Shown: positions 1 through 8,200 of the stretch, in pieces | How positions within the stretch are numbered: the stretch's first letter is position 1 | How the letters are laid out: every line of letters starts with the position of its first letter | Origin: Rhodoferax sp. | Lineage (GTDB): Bacteria; Pseudomonadota; Gammaproteobacteria; Burkholderiales; Burkholderiaceae_C | Assembly (NCBI GenBank): GCA_029866205.1 | Contig: JARWZT010000008.1 | Location: 347,178-411,177 of the forward strand | Length of the DNA: 64,000 bases | Reading direction: 5' to 3' | Made by a program: the position numbers and the translations under genes | Notes under the pieces: model-generated | Told to the model about the DNA's origin: nothing | Databases searched by the model: none | The model's input: only the letters and a program-made list of their open reading frames with translations

Positions 1-672
1 GAACTCGGCGCTATGGTAGTGCGCATGTTGCCGCCCCACCCCGGTAGTGCGTCACTGGCTGGCATTTATGCCTACGCCATGCTGGAGACCCTGGCGATCG
101 CGCTGGTGGGCACCCTCATGGCGGCCGTCGTGGCATTTCCACTGGGATTTTTGGCGGCGCGCAACACGACGATCAACCGTGTCGTGCAGTTCTTTGCGCG
201 GCGCGGTTTTGACACCTTGCGCGGCGTGGACATCCTGATCTGGGCTCTGATCTGGATTAACGTCGTCGGGTTGGGGCCTTTTGCCGGGGTACTGGCCTTG
301 TTCATGTCCGATCTGGGCAGTTTCGGCAAACTGTTTTCCGAGGCCATCGAGGCAGCGGACGACAAGCCAGTCGAAGGTGTTTTGTCCACCGGCGGTTCGG
401 GCATGTCTGCTGTTCGCTTTGGCATCTTGCCGCAGATGCTGCCTGTGCTGTTGAGTCAGGTGCTGTATGCCTTTGAGTCCAACACCCGCAGCGCCTCCAT
501 CATTGGCATCGTCGGCGCCGGCGGCATTGGCCTGATTTTGTCTGAGCAAATACGCACGCTGGAGTTACAGCAAATGGCGTTTGTGATCCTTCTGATCTGG
601 GCCACGGTGTCTTTGATCGACTATTTTTGCTCCAGGATTCGCTTCTCGATCATTGGCGTGCGGGCCCTGTAA
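1..672 (+). CDS. phnE: Phosphonate ABC transporter permease PhnE (5' end cut by the window)
   Basis: Inner-membrane permease of a phosphonate/phosphate-ester ABC importer; it would pair with a PhnC ATPase and a PhnD binding protein, presumably upstream. The reading frame is open from base 1, so the true N-terminus is missing; about 223 residues are visible against roughly 260-280 for the family. Several hydrophobic segments are present. The binding-protein-dependent permease 'EAA' loop that contacts the ATPase lies near the middle of the visible part (EAADDKPVEGVLSTGG, then the conserved G-I-LPQ). The gene is followed 40 bases later by a PhnZ-type gene on the same strand, which supports phosphonate as the substrate. 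The name rests on family resemblance and context. Confidence 0.85.
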   Translation, partial: ELGAMVVRMLPPHPGSASLAGIYAYAMLETLAIALVGTLMAAVVAFPLGFLAARNTTINRVVQFFARRGFDTLRGVDILIWALIWINVVGLGPFAGVLALFMSDLGSFGKLFSEAIEAADDKPVEGVLSTGGSGMSAVRFGILPQMLPVLLSQVLYAFESNTRSASIIGIVGAGGIGLILSEQIRTLELQQMAFVILLIWATVSLIDYFCSRIRFSIIGVRAL

Positions 673-712
673 GCCTGTTCACTGAGCCACCACCCCTTAC
701 CCGGAGAACTCC

Positions 713-1276
713 ATGTCACTGACTGTTCCTGAAATCGTCGAGCTGCTCAGTAGCCGCGCCACAACCTGGTATGGCCAGGAGGCGGTAAGCCAGCTGGAGC
801 ATGCCTTGCAATGTGCGCATTTGGCCGAGCGAGCCAACGAAGCGCCTGAGACGGTGGTTGCCGCGCTTTTGCACGACCTGGGTCACATGCTGGGCGCTAA
901 CCGGGAAGCTTCTGTCGATAACGATGCTGCGCCAACCAAGGACGACTTGCACCAATTTGTCGCGCTGCCGTTTTTGCGCGGTCGGTTTCCCGATGCGGTG
1001 CTCGAACCCATCCGGCTGCACGTCGACGCCAAGCGCTATTTGTGCGCGGTGGATGCCGGCTATTGGGCCGGCCTGTCGCCGGCCTCCAAGCACAGTCTGG
1101 AATTGCAGGGTGGGCGCTACGACGACGTGCAGGTTCGCGACTTTGAAAACCTGACCTTTTATGCCGAAGCGGTGCGGCTGCGCCGGTACGACGATCAGGC
1201 CAAGGTGCCCGGACAGGTCACGCCACCCCTGAGCCACTATGCCGATTTGATGGCTGAAATCAGCGACCGCGGCTAA
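713..1276 (+). CDS. phnZ: PhnZ-type HD-domain phosphonate oxygenase
   Basis: Probable HD-domain mixed-valence di-iron oxygenase that cleaves the C-P bond of a 1-hydroxy-2-aminophosphonate to give glycine (or a related acid) and phosphate. The 187-residue length fits. The HD pair is H54-D55 in LLHDLGHML. H30 sits 24 residues before it and H103 is followed four residues later by K107 (HVDAKRYL). The pattern Y20-x-x-E23 precedes H30 by ten residues. As I recall the characterised PhnZ enzyme, its gating Tyr/Glu, metal ligands and phosphonate-binding Lys have this spacing. The C-terminal RLRRYDD supplies the last Asp ligand. GGAG at 703-706 is well placed for the ATG. It lies directly after phnE; a PhnY dioxygenase partner is not visible and may be upstream. 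Confidence 0.82.
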   Translation: MSLTVPEIVELLSSRATTWYGQEAVSQLEHALQCAHLAERANEAPETVVAALLHDLGHMLGANREASVDNDAAPTKDDLHQFVALPFLRGRFPDAVLEPIRLHVDAKRYLCAVDAGYWAGLSPASKHSLELQGGRYDDVQVRDFENLTFYAEAVRLRRYDDQAKVPGQVTPPLSHYADLMAEISDRG

Positions 1277-1289
1277 CACCCAATCGCTC

Positions 1290-1322
1290 GCTTGCAACCC
1301 CGCCGATAGCGGCAAGGCAAGC
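1290..1322. terminator. Hairpin between convergent genes
   Basis: Two nested inverted repeats: GCTTGC (1290-1295) pairs with GCAAGC (1317-1322), and inside them GCCG (1302-1305) pairs with CGGC (1310-1313) around ATAG. It lies between the stop of the PhnZ-type gene and the stop of the convergent crotonase gene, so it could end transcription from either side. There is no clear T-run, so a Rho-independent role is only possible. Confidence 0.35.
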
Positions 1323-1344
1323 AGGCTCGCAGTCTTAGAGCTCT

Positions 1345-2121
1345 CTAAACCGCCACGCCACCCCGACCCGCCCCTTGGGCAAAGCGCGTGGCGCCCGCGC
1401 TGAACTCGCCGCTGGCCAACGTCGCCTGGCCGTGGCTAAATTCGTTGCGCAATGCGGCGTCCAGCGTCAGACCGTCTTGCTCGTAGGCACTCAGGCGGTC
1501 GTGGCGCAGGCAGGTTTGGGGCAGTTCTGCCAGCTGCTGGGCCAGTGCCATAGCGGCGTCCAAGGCTTGTCCATCGTCCACCACGCGGTTTGCCAGCCCC
1601 ATGGCCAGGGCTTCTTCGGCACCCACGGCACGGCCAGTCAGAATCAGGTCGAGCGCATGCGACAGGCCAATCAGGCGCGGCAGGCGCACCGTGCCGCCGT
1701 CAATCAGGGGCACACCAAAGCGGCGACAAAACACGCCCAACACGGCTGAGCGCTCCACCACCCGCAGGTCACACCACAGCGCCAGCTCCAGCCCACCGGC
1801 CACGGCGTGGCCGCTGATGGCCCCCACCACCGGTTTGGACAAGAGCATGCGGGTCGGGCCCATGGGCGCGTCGCCCTCAGGCTCCAGGCGGTTGCGCCGC
1901 TCAGCGTCATTCATGGCTTTGAGGTCGGCGCCCGCGCAAAACGTGGCGTGGGCACCGTGCAGCACTGCCACACGGGCACCAGCGTCGGCATCAAAAGCGC
2001 GAAACGCGTCGGCAAGCGCCTGCGCGGTGGCGCGGTCAACCGCGTTACGCGCCTGTTGGCGGTTAATGGTGATCACGGTAATCGCACCGTGGTGCGTCAC
2101 CAATACAGGGCTGTCTGACAT
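1345..2121 (-). CDS. Crotonase/enoyl-CoA hydratase family protein
   Basis: Crotonase-fold protein acting on acyl-CoA thioesters, 258 residues from the ATG at 2121. That start is chosen because GGAGG lies about ten bases upstream and the open frame before it has no homologous character. The oxyanion-hole segments are seen as FCAGADLKAM (residues 61-70) and ISGHAVAGGLELAL (102-115). Glu112 matches the first catalytic Glu of hydratases (Glu144 in the rat enzyme). The position of the second one (Glu164) is Cys132, in VFCRRFGVPLIDGG. Classical hydration of 2-enoyl-CoA is therefore doubtful, and an isomerase, hydrolase or other crotonase chemistry is possible. It is not obviously in an operon with its neighbours. 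Confidence 0.85.
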   Translation of the reverse strand: MSDSPVLVTHHGAITVITINRQQARNAVDRATAQALADAFRAFDADAGARVAVLHGAHATFCAGADLKAMNDAERRNRLEPEGDAPMGPTRMLLSKPVVGAISGHAVAGGLELALWCDLRVVERSAVLGVFCRRFGVPLIDGGTVRLPRLIGLSHALDLILTGRAVGAEEALAMGLANRVVDDGQALDAAMALAQQLAELPQTCLRHDRLSAYEQDGLTLDAALRNEFSHGQATLASGEFSAGATRFAQGAGRGGVAV

Positions 2122-2225
2122 AAGGATAGGGCCTCCATACGCGGGGGTAGACCCAAGCCCACGGTGCACGGAATTGCGCGGCGCGGCCTGGCATGCAGGC
2201 GCAGTATGGCAGCGCGGCTGACGCC

Positions 2226-2600
2226 TTAGACCAATGCGGGATCCAAGCCCATTTGGTCGAGCTTTTTGAAGTATTTGCGTGCCAGGGCGACGACTTGGGC
2301 GTCGCTGGGATGGTCGCTGGGGATGCTGTCGGCAATAGCCCCGGCCACCAGCACACTGTGGCTCTTGCACCAGAGTGAAAACTCGTCGCGCGCCATGCCC
2401 GGGCCGGTCAGGAGTACTTCATGCACACCGGCGAGCGCGACGGCCACGTCCGTAAATAAGGCCTTGCTGTCTTGCTGCTTGCCTTGGTGCTTGTGGTGGG
2501 TGCGGGAGTGAATGCGTTGGGATTGCATGTGTTCGCGGTCAAACATCATGACGTGGGCTTCCTGGTGATCGATCCAGACAACAGCGTGAAAAGTGGACAT
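2226..2600 (-). CDS. Small conserved protein of the 'translational machinery protein' type
   Basis: A 124-residue cytoplasmic protein with no signal peptide. The N-terminus begins with a hydrophobic strand (HAVVWIDHQEAHVMMF), followed by a His/Lys/Gln-rich stretch around residues 30-43. The C-terminus carries a recognisable ending, HPSDAQVVALARKYFKKLDQMG. I recall proteins with this ending annotated as 'translational machinery protein' (eRF1 domain-like) in Comamonadaceae; that name is a label, not a tested function. Only ten bases separate it from the DksA/TraR-like gene upstream on the same strand, so the two are probably co-transcribed, which points to translation or stress control. Confidence 0.7.
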   Translation of the reverse strand: MSTFHAVVWIDHQEAHVMMFDREHMQSQRIHSRTHHKHQGKQQDSKALFTDVAVALAGVHEVLLTGPGMARDEFSLWCKSHSVLVAGAIADSIPSDHPSDAQVVALARKYFKKLDQMGLDPALV

Positions 2601-2610
2601 GGGCGCTTTC

Positions 2611-2991
2611 TTAAGAATGGGTTGAACGGGCTGGGTGCTCTGCCTGTTCCTGGCAGGTCATGCAACGGGCGGCTTGGGGCGTGGCGCGCAGGCGCGCTGC
2701 GGGTATCGTGGTACCGCACTCGGTGCAGCTGCCATAGGTTCCCGAGTCGAGCCGCACCAAGGCGTCGGCAATTTGTCCCAGCTCGGCGGTCTCGCGCTCG
2801 TTGAGGGCAAACTCCACATCGCGCTCGCTGGCCACCTGGGCCGGTGAGTCTTCAGAATGGGCGAAATGCTCTTCGGCCACTTCAGCGCGACCGCGGGTGC
2901 CGCCGCGCTGTTGCGCTATTTGTGCCAGCAGCGCGGTGCGCTGTGCGATCAGCGCCTGTCGGTAGCTGTCAGTTAGGTCAGGATGCGTCAA
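2611..2991 (-). CDS. TraR/DksA family zinc-finger regulator
   Basis: Small DksA/TraR-like protein (126 residues), a family that binds the RNA polymerase secondary channel or acts in stress regulation. The zinc finger is complete: C89/C92 and C110/C113. The start is TTG, because AAGGAG lies five bases before it. The only nearby ATG, at 3008, opens a six-codon frame (MTKEFT) whose TGA overlaps the TTG. The N-terminal half is helical and charged, as in DksA, but it lacks the extended length of full DksA (about 150 residues). It leads a two-gene unit with the small protein downstream. Its ribosome-binding site lies inside a perfect hairpin (2993-3018), listed separately. Confidence 0.85.
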   Translation of the reverse strand: MTHPDLTDSYRQALIAQRTALLAQIAQQRGGTRGRAEVAEEHFAHSEDSPAQVASERDVEFALNERETAELGQIADALVRLDSGTYGSCTECGTTIPAARLRATPQAARCMTCQEQAEHPARSTHS

Positions 2992-2992
2992 G

Positions 2993-3018
2993 TGAACTCC
3001 TTGGTCATAAGGAGTTCA
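2993..3018 (-). promoter_or_regulatory. Hairpin sequestering the Shine-Dalgarno of the DksA/TraR-like gene
   Basis: On the minus strand TGAACTCCTT (3018-3009) pairs perfectly with AAGGAGTTCA (3002-2993) across a six-base loop, ATGACC. The second arm contains the AAGGAG ribosome-binding site and ends one base before the TTG start. In the mRNA this ten-pair stem would hide the binding site. The geometry is seen directly; that it controls translation is inferred. Confidence 0.6.
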
Positions 3019-3044
3019 TGCTAGGCCGATGGCGTTAAAGCTCT

Positions 3045-3058
3045 TAGACCTAGGTCAA
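3045..3058. promoter_or_regulatory. Possible Crp/Fnr-type palindrome upstream of the DksA/TraR-like gene
   Basis: The minus strand reads TTGACCTAGGTCTAA, centred on the perfect ten-base palindrome GACCTAGGTC (3047-3056). It differs by few bases from the Fnr/Anr pattern TTGAT-N4-ATCAA and lies about 60 bases from the TTG start. TTGACC could also be a -35 element. No clear -10 was recognised. Confidence 0.3.
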
Positions 3059-3143
3059 TGGCTTGCAACAAAGCCATGGATAAGTCGCAGCCAACCCATT
3101 GCGGCACATTGCAGCCCGGTACGGCGTGTTGCCGATATTGCGC

Positions 3144-4532
3144 TCAGCGCTGCAGTGCCGCGTTGACCACCTCCAACTGCGCATCGCCCAGCGTGCCCGC
3201 CAAGGCCTGAAGCTGCAGACGCGACAGCAACAGTTCGCTGCGGGCCTGCACCAAAGCCAGCGCGGCTGCGGCGGCATCGTTCTCGGCTTGCAACAGGTCC
3301 AGCGTAGTGCGGTCGCCAACCTGACGCCCGAGCTGGGTGGCACCCAGACGCGCGGTGCTGGCGTGGTGGGCGGCGTCCAGCGCGGCCAAGCGGGCCGGTC
3401 CGGTTTGCAACGCCAGCCAGACGCTTTGGACTTGCTGCGCCGTTTGCTGGCGCGCCTGCTCCCACTCCGCTTGGGCCTGGTATTGCAGCCGCAGCGCTTC
3501 TTGCTGACGCGCGCCGCGCATGCCACCGGTAAACAACGGCATGGACCACTGCACGCCCACCATGCGCTGGCCGTTGGCGTTGCTGGCGCTGCCGAAGTCA
3601 CCCTCGCCGCTGATGCGCTCCTGGCTTATGTGCGCCACTAAATCGAGGCTTGCACTGGCTTGGGCGCTGTACTTGGCCGCTTCTTCTTGCGCGTTTTGCA
3701 CCCGTAGGGCATGCAGGCGCAAACCGAGGTTGCTGCTTTGCGCCAGGTCCTGCCATTGTTCGAGACTCTGGGGCGCGGTGGCGTCCCCACCTGCTGCGCC
3801 GGCGGGCTGCAGGACTTGCAATTGCGCTTCTGTCAGACCCGTGGACCGGGCCAGCACGCGCAGGGCCACAGACAACACGTTCTCGGCACCCAACACCTGG
3901 GCTTGCAAGGCAAAAGCGCGGGCGCGGGCCTCATAGGTGTCGGTGACAGGTTTGTCGCCCAGGGTAAAGCGGTCTTGCGCTTCGGTCAGTGCCCGGTGAA
4001 CAGCGGTTTGTTGCTGTCGCAGCAGGTCCAGGTTGCGCTGGGCCAGCACCACATCAAAGTAGCGCCGCGCGGTCAGCAGCATCAGGTCCGTCTGGGCACT
4101 TTGGGCTTGCAGCTCAGCCATGTCAGCCGCCAGCTCCAGTTGACGGGCCTGTGCCGTGCGCTCGCCACTGCGCAAAGGCTGGCGTGCAGAGACCGACCAG
4201 CGCGTGCTGATGCCACTGTTGACGGAAGTATTGAAATCCACCCCGCTGGATGCTGGTATTGCGGGCGCGGCAAAGTGTGCCCCTGTGCTCGCCGAGTCTG
4301 CGCCCGCCAGACCGGCAGAGGCACCCACCATGACAGAGGGCCGCCAGAGCGCTGCAGCTTGTTGGCGGCGTGTGGCGCCGGCTTGGGCCGCCGCGCTTGC
4401 CACGGCCACCTGCGGGTCGCTGGACTGTGCAGCGCGCCAGGCCTGCGTCAGGTCCAGCGCATGGGCACCGGCCGCGCTGGCGGCAAGCAGCAAGACCAGT
4501 GTCGCCCGGGCCACGGGTTTGCGGATTTTCAT
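3144..4532 (-). CDS. TolC-family outer membrane efflux protein
   Basis: Outer membrane factor of an RND tripartite pump, 462 residues, which fits the family. An N-terminal signal peptide is visible (KPVARATLVLLLAASAAGAHA, then LDLTQAWRAA). Two repeats of long Ala/Gln/Leu-rich helices follow, with the family's typical N-terminal 'LTQAWRAAQSSDPQ' start and a second 'DLAQSSNLGLRLHALRV' repeat around residue 280. The start overlaps the trxC stop by four bases (ATGA), so the two are translationally coupled. It is the last gene of the operon adaptor-pump-DUF2892-trxC-outer membrane factor. Confidence 0.88.
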   Translation of the reverse strand: MKIRKPVARATLVLLLAASAAGAHALDLTQAWRAAQSSDPQVAVASAAAQAGATRRQQAAALWRPSVMVGASAGLAGADSASTGAHFAAPAIPASSGVDFNTSVNSGISTRWSVSARQPLRSGERTAQARQLELAADMAELQAQSAQTDLMLLTARRYFDVVLAQRNLDLLRQQQTAVHRALTEAQDRFTLGDKPVTDTYEARARAFALQAQVLGAENVLSVALRVLARSTGLTEAQLQVLQPAGAAGGDATAPQSLEQWQDLAQSSNLGLRLHALRVQNAQEEAAKYSAQASASLDLVAHISQERISGEGDFGSASNANGQRMVGVQWSMPLFTGGMRGARQQEALRLQYQAQAEWEQARQQTAQQVQSVWLALQTGPARLAALDAAHHASTARLGATQLGRQVGDRTTLDLLQAENDAAAAALALVQARSELLLSRLQLQALAGTLGDAQLEVVNAALQR

Positions 4533-4966
4533 TGGGGGGCTCCTGGGGACACCTGGGCTTGCACCCAGGCTTTCAACTCACGTGCGGGCATGGCACCGGC
4601 CACGCGGGCGCGCTCGACGCCACCCTCAAACAAGAGCAAGCTGGGAATGCTGCGAATCGCGTACTTGCGGCTGGCCTGCGGTGCGGCATCGGTGTCGACC
4701 TTGACAAAGCGCACCAGCGGCAAATCGCGCGCCACGCTTTCAAACGCAGGTGCCATGGCTTTGCACGGGCCGCACCAGGCGGCCCAAAAGTCCACCACCA
4801 CGGGCAGTTCGGTGCCCGCAATAAAGCGCTCAAAGGCGGTGTCGCTCAGGGCCACCGGCTTTGCCGCCAGGAGGTCGGCGCTACATTTGCCACAAGCCAC
4901 CTCAAAGTGCAGCTTGTCGGCACCCACGCGGTTTTTGGTGCCGCACACCGGGCAGACCAATTGCAT
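4529..4966 (-). CDS. trxC: Thioredoxin 2 (TrxC)
   Basis: Cytoplasmic disulfide reductase of the zinc-binding thioredoxin 2 type. The N-terminal zinc ribbon has two CxxC pairs (C5/C8 and C25/C28), and the active site is W64-C65-G66-P67-C68. Length (145 residues) matches TrxC. A GAGG-containing ribosome-binding site precedes the ATG. The stop overlaps the start of the outer membrane factor gene. Its place inside an efflux operon is unusual for a housekeeping thioredoxin and suggests that the pump responds to, or copes with, thiol-reactive compounds. Confidence 0.93.
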   Translation of the reverse strand: MQLVCPVCGTKNRVGADKLHFEVACGKCSADLLAAKPVALSDTAFERFIAGTELPVVVDFWAAWCGPCKAMAPAFESVARDLPLVRFVKVDTDAAPQASRKYAIRSIPSLLLFEGGVERARVAGAMPARELKAWVQAQVSPGAPQ

Positions 4967-4978
4967 GATCGGTCTGCC

Positions 4979-5188
4979 TCAGTTGCCGACGCTGAAGCCG
5001 ACTTTGCGCATGATGGTTTCCATTAGGCACCAGCGGGTGATGGCGCTCTGAAACAGGTTCAGGCCAACAAACGCGGTAAACGCCAACCACCATTCGCTCA
5101 CAAACACCGGGCTGCCCGGAATACCCATGGCCAGCGAAGCCAGGATAAACACACCCGCCACCAGACGAACCATTTGCCAAGAGGTCAT
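4979..5188 (-). CDS. DUF2892 (YgaP-type) inner membrane protein
   Basis: A 69-residue protein with two hydrophobic segments (about residues 5-25 and 33-50), as in DUF2892, the membrane part of YgaP-like rhodaneses. It has no rhodanese domain. AAGGAG lies seven bases before the ATG. It lies between the pump gene and trxC on the same strand. DUF2892 proteins often accompany sulfur-transfer or redox genes, consistent with the thioredoxin next door; no specific activity can be assigned. Confidence 0.85.
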   Translation of the reverse strand: MTSWQMVRLVAGVFILASLAMGIPGSPVFVSEWWLAFTAFVGLNLFQSAITRWCLMETIMRKVGFSVGN

Positions 5189-5222
5189 AAAAATACTCCT
5201 TTAAGAAAACTAAAAAACAAAA

Positions 5223-8200
5223 TCAGACAGACGCTTGCTCGGGCACCAGCACATGGGGGCGCTTGCGATAAGCGGCGTAGTACAGCGTAGGAATCACCAC
5301 CAGCGTGAGCACGGTGGACACCGAGATGCCAAAGATCAGCGAGATCGCCAGTCCGTTGAAGATCGGGTCATCCAAGATGAAGAAAGCGCCCAGCATGGCG
5401 GCCAGACCGGTCAGCATGATGGGTTGGGCACGGGTAATGGCCGACTGCACCACGGCTTGTTTAAATGGCAGGCCCTGACGCACCAAAAGGTTGATGAAGT
5501 CCACCAGCAAAATCGAGTTGCGCACAATGATGCCGGCCAATGCAATCATGCCGATCATGCTGGTGGCGGTGTACTGCGCGCCCATCAGTGCGTGGCCGGG
5601 CATGACGCCAATGATGGTGAGCGGAATGGGCGCCATGATGATCAGGGGCGTGAGGTACGAGCCAAACTGGGCCACCACCAGCAGATAAATCAACACCAAG
5701 CCCACCGCATAGGCGGCACCCATGTCGCGGAAGGTCTCATAGGTCACCTGCGACTCGCCGTCCCACTTGAGCGAGTAGCCACGCAGCGGGTCACTGGGCT
5801 GCTTCACAAAAAACTCGGCCAGTGTGCCGCCGCCGGGCGTGGGAATGGCGGCAATCTGGCTGCGCATCTGGAACACGCCGTAGAGCGGGCTGTCGAGCGT
5901 GCCCGCCATGTCGGCAACCACCCTATTGAGGGGTAACAAGTCCTTGTGGTAGATCGGCTGCTCGCGCAGACTGTCGCTTACGGTGACCAGCTCACGAATC
6001 GGCACCAAGGCACCACTGGCAGAACGCACGCGCAGGGATAGCAGGGTGTTCAGGTCACCATGGCTCTCGGGCGGCAGTTGCAGCACCACAGGCGCCGGGT
6101 ACTTGCTGGCGTCGTGCAAATAGGTGGCAGATTCACCCGCCAAACCCGTGCGCAACGTGCTGACAATGGCTTGCTGCGGCACGCCTAAAAGAGAGGCTTT
6201 GCGGCGGTCCACCAGCAGAAGCTTGCGCGGGGCGCTGGCGATGCTGCTGTCGTCCACGTCCACGATGCCGGGGGTTTTCTCGAACACGGCGCGCACGGCT
6301 TGTGCCACTTCGCGCCGACCCGCCGCCTCGGGGCCATAAATCTCGGCCACGATGGGCGAGAGCACCGGCGGGCCGGGCGGCACTTCCACCACTTTGACAT
6401 TGGCGCCATAGAGTTTGCCAATGCGCTGCAACTCAGGACGCACCTGGGTGGCAATGGCGTGACTTTGGGCCGCGCGGTCGTGCTTGTCCACCAGGTTGAC
6501 CTGGATGTCGCCCACCTCGCCACCCGCACGCAGGTAGTACTGGCGCACCAAGCCATTGAAGTTGATGGGCGCAGCCGTGCCGGCGTAGGCTTGGTAGTCG
6601 GTCACCTCGGGCACGGTGGCCAGATGGGCACCCAGCGCGTGCAAGACGGTTGCGGTTTGCTCTAGCGGCGTGCCTGCAGGCATGTCCACCACCACCTGAA
6701 ACTCGGACTTGTTGTCAAACGGCAGCATCTTGAGCAGCACCAAGCCCGTGGCGGGCAGCGCTACAGACACCGCAATCAGCACCGCCACGCCCAGACCCAG
6801 CAGGCCCCGATTGCGGCCACCGCGTTGCTCGTCGAGCAAGGGCTTGAACACACGCTCAAACAAGGGTGCGAGCTTGGCGCTGAGACCACTGTGGCTGTGC
6901 TCGGCGTGGGCGGCCGCACCGGGGGCGCTGGGCTTCATCCAGATGCGCGCCAGCCAAGGCGTAACGACAAAGGCAATCGCCAACGACAGGAGCATGCCCA
7001 TGCTGGCGTTGATCGGAATCGGGCTCATGTACGGGCCCATCAGGCCGGACACAAAGGCCATGGGCAGCAGCGCGGCAATTACGGTGAGCGTGGCCAGAAT
7101 GGTGGGGCCACCGACTTCGTCCACCGCGCCGGGAATCAGTTGGGCCAGGGTTTTTTGCGGGTAGAGCTGCTGGTGCCGGTGGATGTTTTCCACCACCACA
7201 ATGGCATCGTCCACCAGGATACCGATCGAGAAAATCAACGCAAACAGCGACACCCGGTTCAGGGTAAAGCCCCAAGCCCAAGAGGCGAACAGGGTCACGG
7301 TGAGTGTCAGCACCACGGCCACGCCCACGATCGCCGCCTCGCGCTTGCCCAAGGCCAGAAACACCAGCACCACCACAGAGGCAGTCGCAAACAGGAGCTT
7401 TTGAATCAGCTTTTGCGCCTTGGCGTTGGCCGACGCGCCGTAGTTGCGGGTCTCGGCCACTTGCACGTTGTCGGGCACTACGGTGTTGCGCAGCTGCTCG
7501 ACGCGCGCCATGACGGCGTTGGCCACGTCAATCGCGTTTTCGCCCGGTTTTTTGGTAATGCTGAGCGTCACTGCCGGGTATTCCCCACCGCCGCTTTTGT
7601 CAGCCTGGCCATGCCAGACATAGCGCGCCGCAGGCAATGGGCCGTCTTTGACCACGGCCACGTCGCCCAGAAATACGGGTTTGCCATTGCGCACGCCCAC
7701 CACCAGTTCGGCCACCTCTAGCGCATCGCGCAAATAGGGACCAGATTCCACCGCCACAGTTTGGTTACCGGCAATGAGTTCGCCCACGGGCAAGCCCAGG
7801 TTGGCCGACTGCAAAGCCACGCCAAGGTCTGCTGCAGTGACGCCCGAACCTGCCATGCGCGCGGGGTCCAGTGCGACCATCACGGCGCGTCCCGGACCGC
7901 CAATGGTTTGGACTTCGCGGGTGCCGGGCACGCGTTTGAGGTCCAACTCCATGCTGTGCGCCATGCGTTCCAGGTCAAAGGCGCCGGTGTCCGCGTCTTT
8001 GCTGAACAGGGTCAGGGTGACGATGGGCACATCATCAATCCCCTTGGGTTTGATGATCGGTTCGAGCACGCCCAGATTTTTGGGCAGCCAGTCGGCGTTG
8101 GAGCGCAGCGTATCGTGCAGACGCACCAGCGCCTCGGTGCGTGGCACACCCACTTTGAATTGCACGGTAATCACCGCCAAGCCGGGGCGCGAAAGCGACA

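Noticed and set aside
3711..5051. Long plus-strand open frame opposite tolC and trxC
   Set aside because: It is the shadow of two well-supported minus-strand genes, has shadow-like composition and no ribosome-binding site.
6825..7721. Plus-strand open frame of about 300 codons inside the RND pump gene
   Set aside because: Gln/His/Gly-rich antisense shadow of a strongly conserved gene.
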